A DNA stretch of 9,305 nt from Lachnospiraceae bacterium (GTDB taxonomy: Bacteria > Bacillota > Clostridia > Lachnospirales > Lachnospiraceae): NCBI GenBank assembly GCA_017475845.1, contig JAFVEU010000080.1:1-9305 (forward strand). The letters run 5' to 3'. This document shows, in pieces, positions 1 to 6,647 of this stretch. Within the stretch, counting starts at the first letter, position 1. Each line of letters opens with the position of its first letter. The notes under the pieces are model-generated. The model worked only from the letters and a program-made list of their open reading frames with translations. It was not told the DNA's origin and made no database searches. The translations under genes and the position numbers were made by a program.

Positions 1-1
1 C

Positions 2-220
2 TCTGCAACAGGGCTTACCGCACTTCCCTCCTGTCCTTTCAAGATACTGGGGACACCGATACCTGAGCTGGGGACCTGCCCCCATACGCCTGAGATCACG
101 GCGGCTCTGGGACTTACACCTACCCCTACCGTAGATCTGTCCATCTTAAATGCCCAGGCCACGGACACCCAGGGAATGGGTGAAGAGGGTGCGGATACAG
201 AGCCTGCGGCCGTTCCATAA
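2..220 (+). CDS. Possible C-terminal tail of an unrecognised gene (5' partial)
   Basis: An open frame enters from the left edge and runs 72 codons to a TAA at 218-220. I do not recognise the product. It is rich in threonine (about 12) and proline (about 10), has a single lysine, and its last 20 residues are acidic, as in a linker or tail. Nothing resembling a catalytic motif or a transmembrane segment is visible. It runs in the same direction as trkA and ends 50 bp before the trkA start, so it could be the end of an upstream gene in the same transcript. The frame stays open without interruption, but GC-rich DNA can do this by chance and another frame is also open to about position 133. It may therefore be non-coding. 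Confidence 0.35.
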   Translation, partial: SATGLTALPSCPFKILGTPIPELGTCPHTPEITAALGLTPTPTVDLSILNAQATDTQGMGEEGADTEPAAVP

Positions 221-253
221 AAAAACAACGGCGGGGCTTTGTCAGATACACAG

Positions 254-263
254 AAAAGGAGAG
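254..263 (+). promoter_or_regulatory. Ribosome-binding site that fixes the TTG start of trkA
   Basis: AAAAGGAGAG lies 7 nt before the TTG at 271. The next residues after the TTG are the start of the first TrkA nucleotide-binding strand, and there is no ATG or GTG nearby in frame that would keep this strand. The site therefore supports TTG as the true start. Confidence 0.75.
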
Positions 264-270
264 TATAGCC

Positions 271-1632
271 TTGAAGATCATAATAGCAGGTTACGGAAAG
301 CTGGGCTCCACCCTGGTCCGGCAGCTGTCGGGAGAGGGGTATGACCTGACTGTCATTGAAAGCGATCCGGACAAGCTTGAAGAGAGCATTGAAGTTTATG
401 ATGTAATGGGTATAGAGGGGAACTGTGCATCCATGACGGCCTTAAGGGAAGCCAAGGTTGAGGAGGCTGACCTGCTTATCGCCATGACGGGACAGGACGA
501 GATAAACCTTCTTTCCTGTATGACGGCACATCATATGAATCCGAAGATCAGTACAGTTACCAGGATAAAGAATCCCGAGTATTCCGGACAGATAACCTCC
601 ATGCAGGGGGCCTTCGCCCTTTCCATGGCTGTGAATCCGGATTTCCAGGCGGCAAAGGAGATATCGAGGCTCATTCGCTATCCCGGGTTCTTAAAGAGGG
701 ATACCTTTGCCAAGAGCAATGCCGAGATAGTGGAATTGAAGGTTAAAAGAGAAAGTGTCTTAAACGGCCTTTCACTTTTCAAGATAAACCAGACCTTAAA
801 GTGCCAGGTGCTGGTATGTGCGGTTTTAAGGGGAGGGAAGGCCATGATCCCCTCCGGAGATTTTGTCCTAAATGAAAATGACCGTATATTTGTTACGGGA
901 TCAAATGATAATCTGAATATTCTCCTTAAGAACTTGAACATCATAACCCATAGGGCCGCTACCGTTCTCATAGCCGGGGGCAGCCGGATAGGCTATTATC
1001 TGGCACAGATCCTTTTGAAGCACGGTATCGCTGTTCAGATAGTAGAGAGCAAACCTAAACGCTGTAAGGAGCTGGCAGCACTGCTTCCGGATGCTGTTAT
1101 CGTTGAGGGAGATGCCAGTGACCAGAAGGTGCTGGACAGGGAAGGCATAGGAAACTGCGATGCCTTTGTGGCCCTCACGGGAATTGACGAGACCAATGTG
1201 CTGATGTCCATCTATGCGGATCATATGCATGTGCCGCAGACCATAACCAAGCTTGGGAGAGCTGAAAACCTGCGTATCCTTGAAGACCTGCCTGTGGGGA
1301 GTACCATTTCCCCAAAGGATCTGGTTACAAATATCATCGTCAGATACATAAGAGCAAAAAAGAGCAAGGTGGGTGCCGCACTTACCATGCATCTCATTGC
1401 GGACGGTATGGTAGAAGCAGAGGAATTCAGGGTGACACAGGAAACAAGGCACTGCGGAGAGAAGCTTAAGGATATCCGCTTAAAGAAGAATGTGCTTCTG
1501 GCAGGCATCACCCGCAGGGGTAATAATGAGATACCTTCCGGAGAATCCGTTTTTCTGGAGGGTGACACACTTATAATCATTTCCGGTGAAGATCATGTCA
1601 TCGAGCAGATAAATGATATTTTTGCCGATTAG
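271..1632 (+). CDS. trkA: Trk system potassium uptake regulatory protein TrkA
   Basis: Cytoplasmic regulatory subunit of the Trk potassium uptake system; it binds NAD(H)-type nucleotides and gates the TrkH channel. The 453-residue protein has the usual TrkA length and two tandem RCK units. RCK-N1 covers about residues 1-130, with the dinucleotide motif GYGKLG at 7-12 and an acidic residue (E30) at the end of the second strand, as expected for NAD binding. RCK-C1 covers about 150-220 (IPSGDF near 193). RCK-N2 covers about 230-350, with a degenerate glycine motif GGSRIG at 236-241 and E259. RCK-C2 covers about 370-450 (IPSGES near 421). The start is a TTG with a strong ribosome-binding site 7 nt upstream. 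trkH follows after 26 bp in the same direction, so the two are almost certainly co-transcribed. No convincing promoter is seen in the 50 bp upstream, so transcription may begin outside the window. Confidence 0.96.
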   Translation: MKIIIAGYGKLGSTLVRQLSGEGYDLTVIESDPDKLEESIEVYDVMGIEGNCASMTALREAKVEEADLLIAMTGQDEINLLSCMTAHHMNPKISTVTRIKNPEYSGQITSMQGAFALSMAVNPDFQAAKEISRLIRYPGFLKRDTFAKSNAEIVELKVKRESVLNGLSLFKINQTLKCQVLVCAVLRGGKAMIPSGDFVLNENDRIFVTGSNDNLNILLKNLNIITHRAATVLIAGGSRIGYYLAQILLKHGIAVQIVESKPKRCKELAALLPDAVIVEGDASDQKVLDREGIGNCDAFVALTGIDETNVLMSIYADHMHVPQTITKLGRAENLRILEDLPVGSTISPKDLVTNIIVRYIRAKKSKVGAALTMHLIADGMVEAEEFRVTQETRHCGEKLKDIRLKKNVLLAGITRRGNNEIPSGESVFLEGDTLIIISGEDHVIEQINDIFAD

Positions 1633-1658
1633 GAATAGGGGAGGGGTCTTTAACCGTC

Positions 1659-3116
1659 ATGAATTATAAAATGCTTTTTCGGCTCAGCGGAAGGGTGCTT
1701 CTTCTGGAGGCAGCATTCATGCTGCTGCCGCTTATAATGTCAGTCATCTATCATGAGCCGCATTCGGCTGTGGCTTTTGCCCAGTCCATACTAATAACAC
1801 TGGCTGTGGGCTTTCTTTTTTCATCTCTTCTGTCAAAGGGGGCAAAGCCCGGTTTTTATGCCAGGGAGGGTCTGGTGGTTACCGGTATCTGCTGGATCGT
1901 AATGAGTGCCTTCGGTGCCATACCCTTTGTCTTAAACGGAGATATCCCTTCATACATCGATGCATATTTTGAAATGTCCTCGGGCTTTACCACCACCGGG
2001 GCTTCCATCATTCCCAATGTGGAGACCATGACCCACGGAACCCTGTTCTGGAGAAGCTTCAGTAACTGGATAGGGGGAATGGGAGTTCTGGTATTCCTGC
2101 TTGCCATCACCAAGGGGGCAGGGAAGGAAAACGGTTTCACACTTCATATACTCAGGGCCGAGAGCCCGGGACCCAGCGTTGGAAAGATCGTCCCGAAGAT
2201 GAAGCAGACAGCCACGATCCTTTACTTAATGTATATCGTTATCACAGTGCTGAACATCTTCTTCCTTTTCATCGGAGGCATGCCTCTTTTCGACTCCGTG
2301 TGCCATGCCTTTAGTACCGCAGGCACGGGAGGCTTCGGAGTAAAGGCGGACAGCTTTGCGAGCTACAGTCCCTATATACAGGTGGTGACCACCATCTTCA
2401 TGCTGCTCTTCGGAGTGAATTTCAGTATCTATTACATAATAATACTTAAGAAGATAAAGGACGTGTTCCATGATGAGGAGATAAGGCTTTATTTCTTTGT
2501 GGTGCTGGCTTCGGGCCTGCTCATCGGCTATAATATCCGGCCCATGTTCTCCACCGTATCGGAGACCTTAAGGGCTTCATTCTTCCAGGTGGCCAGTATG
2601 ATAACCACCACGGGCTTTGCTACGGCTGATTACGATGCCTGGCCGGTCTTCTCAAAGACTCTTATCCTTCTTCTCATGATGATAGGAGCCTGCGCGGGAA
2701 GCACCGGAGGAGGCATGAAGTGCGCCAGAGTCCTGATACTGGTGAAGAGCCTTGTTATCAATATCAGGAAAAACCTGCATCCCCGGACGGTACAGGTCTT
2801 AAAGATCAACGACAGGGTGGTGAGCGATGACGTTATAACCAACACGCACGCTTATTTTGCGGCCTATGTGATAATAGTCGCTGCCCTTACCCTTCTGCTT
2901 TCCCTGGACGGTTTTTCCATAGAGACAAACCTTTCATCGGCCCTCTGTACCTTCAATAATATAGGCCCCGGGCTGGGAAGCGTGGGACCTACATGTAATT
3001 TCGCAGAATACAGCGATCTGTCGAAGATCTTATTGAGTTTTGCAATGATCACGGGAAGGCTGGAGATCTTCCCCATCCTTTCCCTCTTAAGCCGCAGGAC
3101 CTGGAAGAAGACCTGA
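1659..3116 (+). CDS. trkH: Trk system potassium channel subunit TrkH
   Basis: Integral membrane subunit of the Trk potassium uptake system, working with the TrkA encoded just upstream. The 485-residue protein is of normal TrkH length and is strongly hydrophobic, with helices spread over the whole length. All four pore-loop repeats that form the selectivity filter of the SKT superfamily are visible: TTTGAS at 111-116, STAGTGGFG at 219-227, TTTGFATAD at 316-324 and NNIGPGLG at 433-440. The glycine-rich stretch GSTGGGMK at 347-354, in the region of the intramembrane gate loop, is also present. The N-terminus (MNYKMLFRLSGRVLLLEA) matches how family members usually begin, supporting the ATG at 1659. 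The purine-rich site at 1638-1647 sits about 12 nt upstream, slightly far. The gene ends 53 bp before the convergent end of typA. Confidence 0.96.
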   Translation: MNYKMLFRLSGRVLLLEAAFMLLPLIMSVIYHEPHSAVAFAQSILITLAVGFLFSSLLSKGAKPGFYAREGLVVTGICWIVMSAFGAIPFVLNGDIPSYIDAYFEMSSGFTTTGASIIPNVETMTHGTLFWRSFSNWIGGMGVLVFLLAITKGAGKENGFTLHILRAESPGPSVGKIVPKMKQTATILYLMYIVITVLNIFFLFIGGMPLFDSVCHAFSTAGTGGFGVKADSFASYSPYIQVVTTIFMLLFGVNFSIYYIIILKKIKDVFHDEEIRLYFFVVLASGLLIGYNIRPMFSTVSETLRASFFQVASMITTTGFATADYDAWPVFSKTLILLLMMIGACAGSTGGGMKCARVLILVKSLVINIRKNLHPRTVQVLKINDRVVSDDVITNTHAYFAAYVIIVAALTLLLSLDGFSIETNLSSALCTFNNIGPGLGSVGPTCNFAEYSDLSKILLSFAMITGRLEIFPILSLLSRRTWKKT

Positions 3117-3165
3117 TCTCCGGTCCGGTTGTCTGGTTAAGGGGATCTTCAGAAGAACCGGGAGA
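3117..3165. terminator. Weak inverted repeat between convergent trkH and typA
   Basis: In the 53-bp gap between the two gene ends, CCGGTT at 3125-3130 can pair with AACCGG at 3156-3161 around a 25-nt loop. An alternative pairing is TCTCCGG (3117-3123) with CCGGGAGA (3158-3165) with one bulged G. Neither strand has a run of T after the stem, so this is not a textbook intrinsic terminator. It is listed because a bidirectional terminator is expected here and nothing better is present. Confidence 0.22.
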
Positions 3166-3169
3166 AGAC

Positions 3170-5032
3170 TCAATTTCCGGCCTGGTTATTCATCTGTGCG
3201 GTCCTGAAAGCAGCTCTCTTACGGAGGATGGGATCAAGTATCCTTTTCCTTATCCTTAAGGATTCCGGTGTAACTTCAAGGAGCTCATCCGTGTCAATGA
3301 AATCCAGCGCCTGTTCCAGCGACAGGATAAGGGGCGGTACAAGCCTTAAGGCCTCGTCGGAGGAGGAGGTCCTGGTGTTGGTAAGGTGCTTTGTCTTGCA
3401 CACATTCACTTCTATATCGTCACTTCTCGGATTGGACCCTATGACCATTCCGGAATATACCTTCGTGCCGGGATTTATAAAGAGGGTTCCTCTTTCCTGG
3501 GCGTTAAACAGTCCGTATGTCACGGCTTCCCCTGCTTCAAAGGCGATGAGGGAACCGCTCTTTCTGTAGGAGATGTCTCCTTTATAGGGCTCATACCCTG
3601 AAAAGACCGTGTTGATTATGCCGTTTCCCTTTGTATCAGTAAGGAAGGGGCCTCTGAAGCCTATGAGTCCTCTGGAGGGAATGTTGAATTCAAGTCTGGT
3701 ATAGCCTCCCGCTATGGAGCCCATGCTAAGGAGCTCTCCCTTTCTTTCGGAAAGAGAGGAGATCACCGTACCGCTGTATTCGTCCGGCACATCCACGGTG
3801 GCGGTCTCCATGGGTTCAAGGAGCTTCCCGTTTTCATCCTTTTTATATATGACCTCCGCCTTGCTCACGGCGAATTCGTAGCCTTCCCGTCTCATTTCCT
3901 CTATAAGGACCGAAAGGTGGAGTTCACCCCTTCCGGAGACCTTGAAGGTATCCGTGGAGTCTGTCTCCTCAACCCTTAAGGATACGTCCGTGTTAAGCTC
4001 CCTGAAGAGCCTGTCCTTTATATGACGGCTGGTGACGTATTTTCCTTCCTGCCCTGCCAGGGGAGAGTCGTTTACCATGAAGTTCATGGCAATGGTGGGC
4101 TCCGATATCTTCTGGAAGGGAATGGCTACCGGATCGCTTTGCGTGCCGCAGAGAGTGTCACCGATCTTTAAGTCGGAGATTCCCGAGATCGCCACGATCT
4201 CTCCGGTTCCTGCCTCATCCACATCGGCCTTTTCAAGCCCGTTAAATATGTAGAGCTTGCTGATCTTAACTTTTTCCGACCTTTCCGGATCATGGTGGTT
4301 TACGATGACGGCTTCCTGATTTACCTTTATTGTGCCGTTATCCACCTTTCCTATACCTATCCGTCCCACATACTCGTTGTAATCGATGGTGGAGATAAGG
4401 ATCTGGGTGTTTTCCTCCGGATCTCCCTTGGGGCTTGGGATGTAGTCCACTATGGTGTCAAAGAGGGGCTTCATGTCGCTGCCCGTACTGTCGGGATCCA
4501 GTACCGCGTAGCCTTCCTTGGCGGAGGCATAGACAAAGGGACAGTCCAGCTGCTCCTCCGTTGCATCCAGATCCATAAAGAGCTCCAGTACCTCATCCAC
4601 CACTTCCTTCGGCCTGGCTCCGGGACGGTCAGTCTTATTTATGCAGGAGATCACGGGAAGCTTAAGGGCGAGAGCCTTTTTCAGGACGAACTTGGTCTGG
4701 GGCATTACACCTTCAAAGGCGTCCACCAACAGCACCACGCCGTCCACCATTTTAAGTATACGCTCCACCTCTCCGCCGAAATCCGCGTGTCCCGGTGTGT
4801 CAACGATGTTTATCTTTATGTCTCCGTAATTTACCGCGGTATTCTTCGAAAGAATGGTTATCCCGCGCTCTCTTTCTATATCATTGCTGTCCATGACCCT
4901 TTCGCGGACTTCCTGGTTTTCCCTGAAGATGCCGCTCTGCTTTAACAGCGCATCCACAAGGGTGGTCTTTCCGTGATCCACGTGGGCTATGATGGCTATA
5001 TTCCGGATGTTTTCCTGTGCTGTTTTTTCCAT
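3170..5032 (-). CDS. typA: Translational GTPase TypA/BipA
   Basis: Ribosome-associated GTPase of the elongation-factor family, involved in ribosome assembly and in stress or low-temperature growth in other bacteria. The 620-residue product is close to the usual length of about 610. The GTPase domain shows all G motifs: AHVDHGKTT at 16-24 (G1), RGITI at 56-60 (G2), DTPGH at 78-82 (G3), NKTD at 132-135 (G4) and SAK at 170-172 (G5). A beta-barrel domain II follows at about 205-305, then EF-G-like domains III and V. The TypA-typical stretch SRGLIGFRGPFLTDTKGNG at about 453-471 and the family C-terminal domain complete the protein. The frame stays open for 178 more codons upstream, antisense to the PfpI gene. 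The start at 5032 is preferred because homology begins there, a ribosome-binding site lies 8 nt upstream, and a promoter lies just beyond. The gene is divergent from the PfpI/Ogg pair and convergent with trkH. Confidence 0.96.
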   Translation of the reverse strand: MEKTAQENIRNIAIIAHVDHGKTTLVDALLKQSGIFRENQEVRERVMDSNDIERERGITILSKNTAVNYGDIKINIVDTPGHADFGGEVERILKMVDGVVLLVDAFEGVMPQTKFVLKKALALKLPVISCINKTDRPGARPKEVVDEVLELFMDLDATEEQLDCPFVYASAKEGYAVLDPDSTGSDMKPLFDTIVDYIPSPKGDPEENTQILISTIDYNEYVGRIGIGKVDNGTIKVNQEAVIVNHHDPERSEKVKISKLYIFNGLEKADVDEAGTGEIVAISGISDLKIGDTLCGTQSDPVAIPFQKISEPTIAMNFMVNDSPLAGQEGKYVTSRHIKDRLFRELNTDVSLRVEETDSTDTFKVSGRGELHLSVLIEEMRREGYEFAVSKAEVIYKKDENGKLLEPMETATVDVPDEYSGTVISSLSERKGELLSMGSIAGGYTRLEFNIPSRGLIGFRGPFLTDTKGNGIINTVFSGYEPYKGDISYRKSGSLIAFEAGEAVTYGLFNAQERGTLFINPGTKVYSGMVIGSNPRSDDIEVNVCKTKHLTNTRTSSSDEALRLVPPLILSLEQALDFIDTDELLEVTPESLRIRKRILDPILRKRAAFRTAQMNNQAGN

Positions 5033-5040
5033 TGGATGTA

Positions 5041-5046
5041 TCCTTT
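5041..5046 (-). promoter_or_regulatory. Ribosome-binding site that fixes the typA start
   Basis: On the minus strand AAAGGA lies 8 nt upstream of the ATG at 5032-5030, within a purine-rich run. It selects this ATG over the long upstream extension of the same open frame. Confidence 0.75.
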
Positions 5047-5074
5047 TTCCTTTCTTTTTTAACGCAACTTTGAT

Positions 5075-5103
5075 ATTATAAGCAGTTAAGGACATCTTGT
5101 AAA
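5075..5103 (-). promoter_or_regulatory. Sigma-A promoter of typA
   Basis: Read on the minus strand, TTTACA (5103-5098) is the -35 box and TATAAT (5080-5075) a perfect -10 box, separated by exactly 17 bp. Transcription would start near 5068, giving a leader of about 35 nt with the ribosome-binding site inside it. The -35 box lies about 15 bp before the PfpI ribosome-binding site, so the divergent PfpI promoter must overlap this one or be weak. Confidence 0.82.
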
Positions 5104-5115
5104 CAGTGATTTTAT

Positions 5116-5121
5116 GGGAGG
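5116..5121 (+). promoter_or_regulatory. Ribosome-binding site that fixes the PfpI-family start
   Basis: GGGAGG lies 5 nt before the ATG at 5127. A GTG in the same frame at 5106 would place this site inside the gene and add seven residues (MILWEVQ) before the first strand of the fold. The ATG at 5127 is therefore preferred. Confidence 0.75.
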
Positions 5122-5126
5122 TGCAA

Positions 5127-5639
5127 ATGAAAAGAATACTGCAGCTTGTAAGTGATGATTTTGAGGATCTGGAGTTATGGTGTCCGGTGATGAGGTTAAG
5201 GGAAGAAGGGCATACCGTGGATCTGGCGGCGGAAAAGCCGGGGAAATACCATGGTAAATACGGAGTTCCCTGCGAAGTTGAAATGTCATTTAAGGATGCG
5301 GATCCGGCTCTGTATGACGGGCTCCTGGTCCCCGGGGGCTGGGCTCCGGATAAGCTCCGCCGTTTCCCGGAGGTGCTGTCCTTCGTTAGGAAGATGGATG
5401 AGGAGAAGAAGCTTATCGGAGAGATCTGCCACGCGGGCTGGGTGCTGATCTCTGCAGGCATCTTAAAGGGCAGGAGAGTTACCAGTACCCCCGGCATAAA
5501 GGATGACATGGAGAATGCAGGGGCTGTCTGGGTTGATACGCCTCTGGTCATAGACGGAAATATCATATCGGCAAGAAGACCTCCGGATATACCGGAATAT
5601 TCAAAAGCACTGGCGGATTTTTTGAGAGATAAGGGTTAA
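5127..5639 (+). CDS. DJ-1/PfpI family protein (type 1 glutamine amidotransferase-like)
   Basis: A 170-residue cytoplasmic protein of the DJ-1/PfpI superfamily, whose members have been described as intracellular peptidases, glyoxalases or protein/nucleotide deglycases. The single domain fills the length. The conserved acidic residue appears in DFEDLEL (E13). The LLVPGG strand-turn is at 66-71. The nucleophile elbow ICHAGW at 100-105 supplies Cys101 followed by His102, matching the Cys-His pair of archaeal PfpI. It has no signal peptide. The 8-oxoguanine glycosylase gene starts 5 bp after its stop, so the two are very likely one operon and may be translationally coupled. The context favours a damage-repair role (inference), but the exact activity cannot be read from the sequence. 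Confidence 0.9.
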   Translation: MKRILQLVSDDFEDLELWCPVMRLREEGHTVDLAAEKPGKYHGKYGVPCEVEMSFKDADPALYDGLLVPGGWAPDKLRRFPEVLSFVRKMDEEKKLIGEICHAGWVLISAGILKGRRVTSTPGIKDDMENAGAVWVDTPLVIDGNIISARRPPDIPEYSKALADFLRDKG

Positions 5640-5644
5640 TATCA

Positions 5645-6517
5645 ATGATCAGGGAATTTAAGGATGACATGGATCCTCTTCTCATCACGGAGAGCGGTCA
5701 GTGCTTCAGATGGTGCGAAGTGCCGTCAAATGGAAAAGAAAAGGTTTTCCGGATCCTGGCGGGAGGAAGGGTGCTCTTCCTTATAAGACGGGGTTCTGAA
5801 CTGGATCTTTCCTGTTCCGAAAAGGAGTATGATTCCTTCTGGAGTGACTATCTGGATTCGGAAAATGATTACCGGGCCATAAGAGGATCCGCAGATAAAG
5901 AGGATGATTTTTTAAGAAAAGCTGCGGAAGCCGGCAAAGGCATAAGGATACTGAAACAGGATCCCTTTGAAACATTGATAAGCTTTATCATCTCCCAGAG
6001 AAAGAATATCCCGGCCATCCGTTCTTCAGTGGAGAAGATATGCGCCCTTGCGGGAAAAAGGATAGAACTCGGGGCTGAGGAGATCCGGTGGCTTAAGGAG
6101 CATTCCGTTGCTGAGGAGGCGGGAGCTTCCCTCTTTTCCTTTCCGGACCCGGAGGAGCTTTTCAATATGCCGGAGAAGGATCTGGATTCCTGCAGCCTGG
6201 GTTACAGGAAGGATTATGTGAAAAGGGCGGCGGAAGACGTCTTTTCCGGAAAGACGGATCTTAACAGGCTTATGGGCCTCGATGATGAGGAGCTTTTTTC
6301 GGAGCTCCTTGAGATACGCGGTGTGGGGAAAAAGGTAGCCAGCTGCACGGCTCTCTTCGGTTTTCACAGGCTGGATTTCTTCCCTGTGGATGTCTGGATA
6401 GACAGGGTGCTGAAGAACTGTTACCCGGCAGGCTTTCCTTTTGAGAGATACAGGCCGTTTAATGGGGTCATGCAGCAGTATATGTTTTTTTACGGCCGCA
6501 GCACAACAGCGGTTTGA
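5645..6517 (+). CDS. ogg: 8-oxoguanine DNA glycosylase/AP lyase, OGG1 type
   Basis: Bifunctional base-excision repair enzyme that removes 8-oxoguanine opposite C and can nick the abasic site. The 290-residue protein has the OGG N-terminal domain (about 1-110, with SGQCFRW at 17-23) followed by the helix-hairpin-helix glycosylase domain. The HhH-GPD core reads RGVGKKVASC at 225-234 and FPVDVW at 246-251. Lys230 corresponds to the catalytic Lys249 of human OGG1 and Asp249 to human Asp268, with exactly the same spacing. Cys234 matches human Cys253; Gln277 and Phe281 match human Gln315 and Phe319 in the base pocket. The start has only a modest AAGGG site at 5631-5635, 9 nt upstream and overlapping the end of the PfpI gene, which suggests coupled translation. 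Its stop codon lies within the -35 box of the next promoter. The protein ends about nine residues after the last conserved motif. Confidence 0.93.
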   Translation: MIREFKDDMDPLLITESGQCFRWCEVPSNGKEKVFRILAGGRVLFLIRRGSELDLSCSEKEYDSFWSDYLDSENDYRAIRGSADKEDDFLRKAAEAGKGIRILKQDPFETLISFIISQRKNIPAIRSSVEKICALAGKRIELGAEEIRWLKEHSVAEEAGASLFSFPDPEELFNMPEKDLDSCSLGYRKDYVKRAAEDVFSGKTDLNRLMGLDDEELFSELLEIRGVGKKVASCTALFGFHRLDFFPVDVWIDRVLKNCYPAGFPFERYRPFNGVMQQYMFFYGRSTTAV

Positions 6518-6543
6518 CGTGGAGCTTTTCATTGTGTTAAAAT
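6514..6543 (+). promoter_or_regulatory. Probable sigma-A promoter of the dapA operon
   Basis: TTGACG at 6514-6519 is a good -35 box and TAAAAT at 6538-6543 a fair -10 box with an 18-bp spacer (or TTAAAA at 6537-6542 with 17). Transcription would begin near 6550 and give a leader of about 98 nt. The TGA stop of ogg (6515-6517) is inside the -35 box. There is no terminator between ogg and this promoter, so read-through from the repair operon is possible. Confidence 0.65.
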
Positions 6544-6561
6544 TACCGAATGCGTGAGGCT

Positions 6562-6612
6562 ATGCAAAGGTCACAATGTCACTTCGCGACATGTGACTCT
6601 TGACCTTTACAT
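6562..6612 (+). promoter_or_regulatory. Long hairpin in the dapA leader (structure 1)
   Basis: AAAGGTCA (6566-6573) is a perfect complement of TGACCTTT (6601-6608). Beyond one C/A mismatch the stem continues with ATG (6562-6564) and CAT (6610-6612). Inside, GTCAC (6578-6582) pairs with GTGAC (6593-6597), leaving a small internal loop and a 10-nt apical loop. The result is a 16-bp interrupted stem lying within the predicted 5' untranslated region. No U-run follows, so it does not look like an intrinsic terminator. It does not resemble a lysine riboswitch, which is far longer. It could be an RNA regulatory element, a DNA operator with symmetrical TGAC half-sites, or a copy of a palindromic repeat. 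Confidence 0.6.
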
Positions 6613-6633
6613 CATGAGATTTCTTATGTAAGG
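6605..6633 (+). promoter_or_regulatory. Alternative leader hairpin adjoining the dapA ribosome-binding site (structure 2)
   Basis: CTTTACAT (6605-6612) can pair with ATGTAAGG (6626-6633), eight pairs including one G-U, around a 13-nt loop. Its 5' arm reuses bases 6605-6608 and 6610-6612 of structure 1, so the two cannot form together. Its 3' arm directly abuts the dapA ribosome-binding site AAAGGGAG (6634-6641). Translation control by switching between the two folds is an inference. Confidence 0.42.
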
Positions 6634-6647
6634 AAAGGGAGATAATA

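Noticed and set aside
901..1452. 183-codon open frame antisense to trkA
   Set aside because: Shadow of the trkA frame; no ribosome-binding site or recognisable domain, and trkA itself is clearly coding.
4292..4945. 217-codon open frame antisense to typA
   Set aside because: It lies entirely within the GTPase and barrel region of typA, resembles no family I know, and has no ribosome-binding site.
5033..5566. N-terminal extension of typA by 178 codons
   Set aside because: The frame is open but antisense to the PfpI gene, would lie upstream of the typA promoter, and the added sequence has no TypA similarity. The GTPase domain begins normally at 5032.
6485..6491. T7 run near the end of ogg as a frameshift or phase-variation site
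   Set aside because: The annotated frame keeps the family-like QQYMFFYGR ending through the run, and the other frames give unrelated tails. A single short homopolymer is not evidence of phase variation.
6518..6647. Lysine riboswitch or T-box before dapA
   Set aside because: The leader is about 98 nt, shorter than either class, and none of their conserved boxes is visible.
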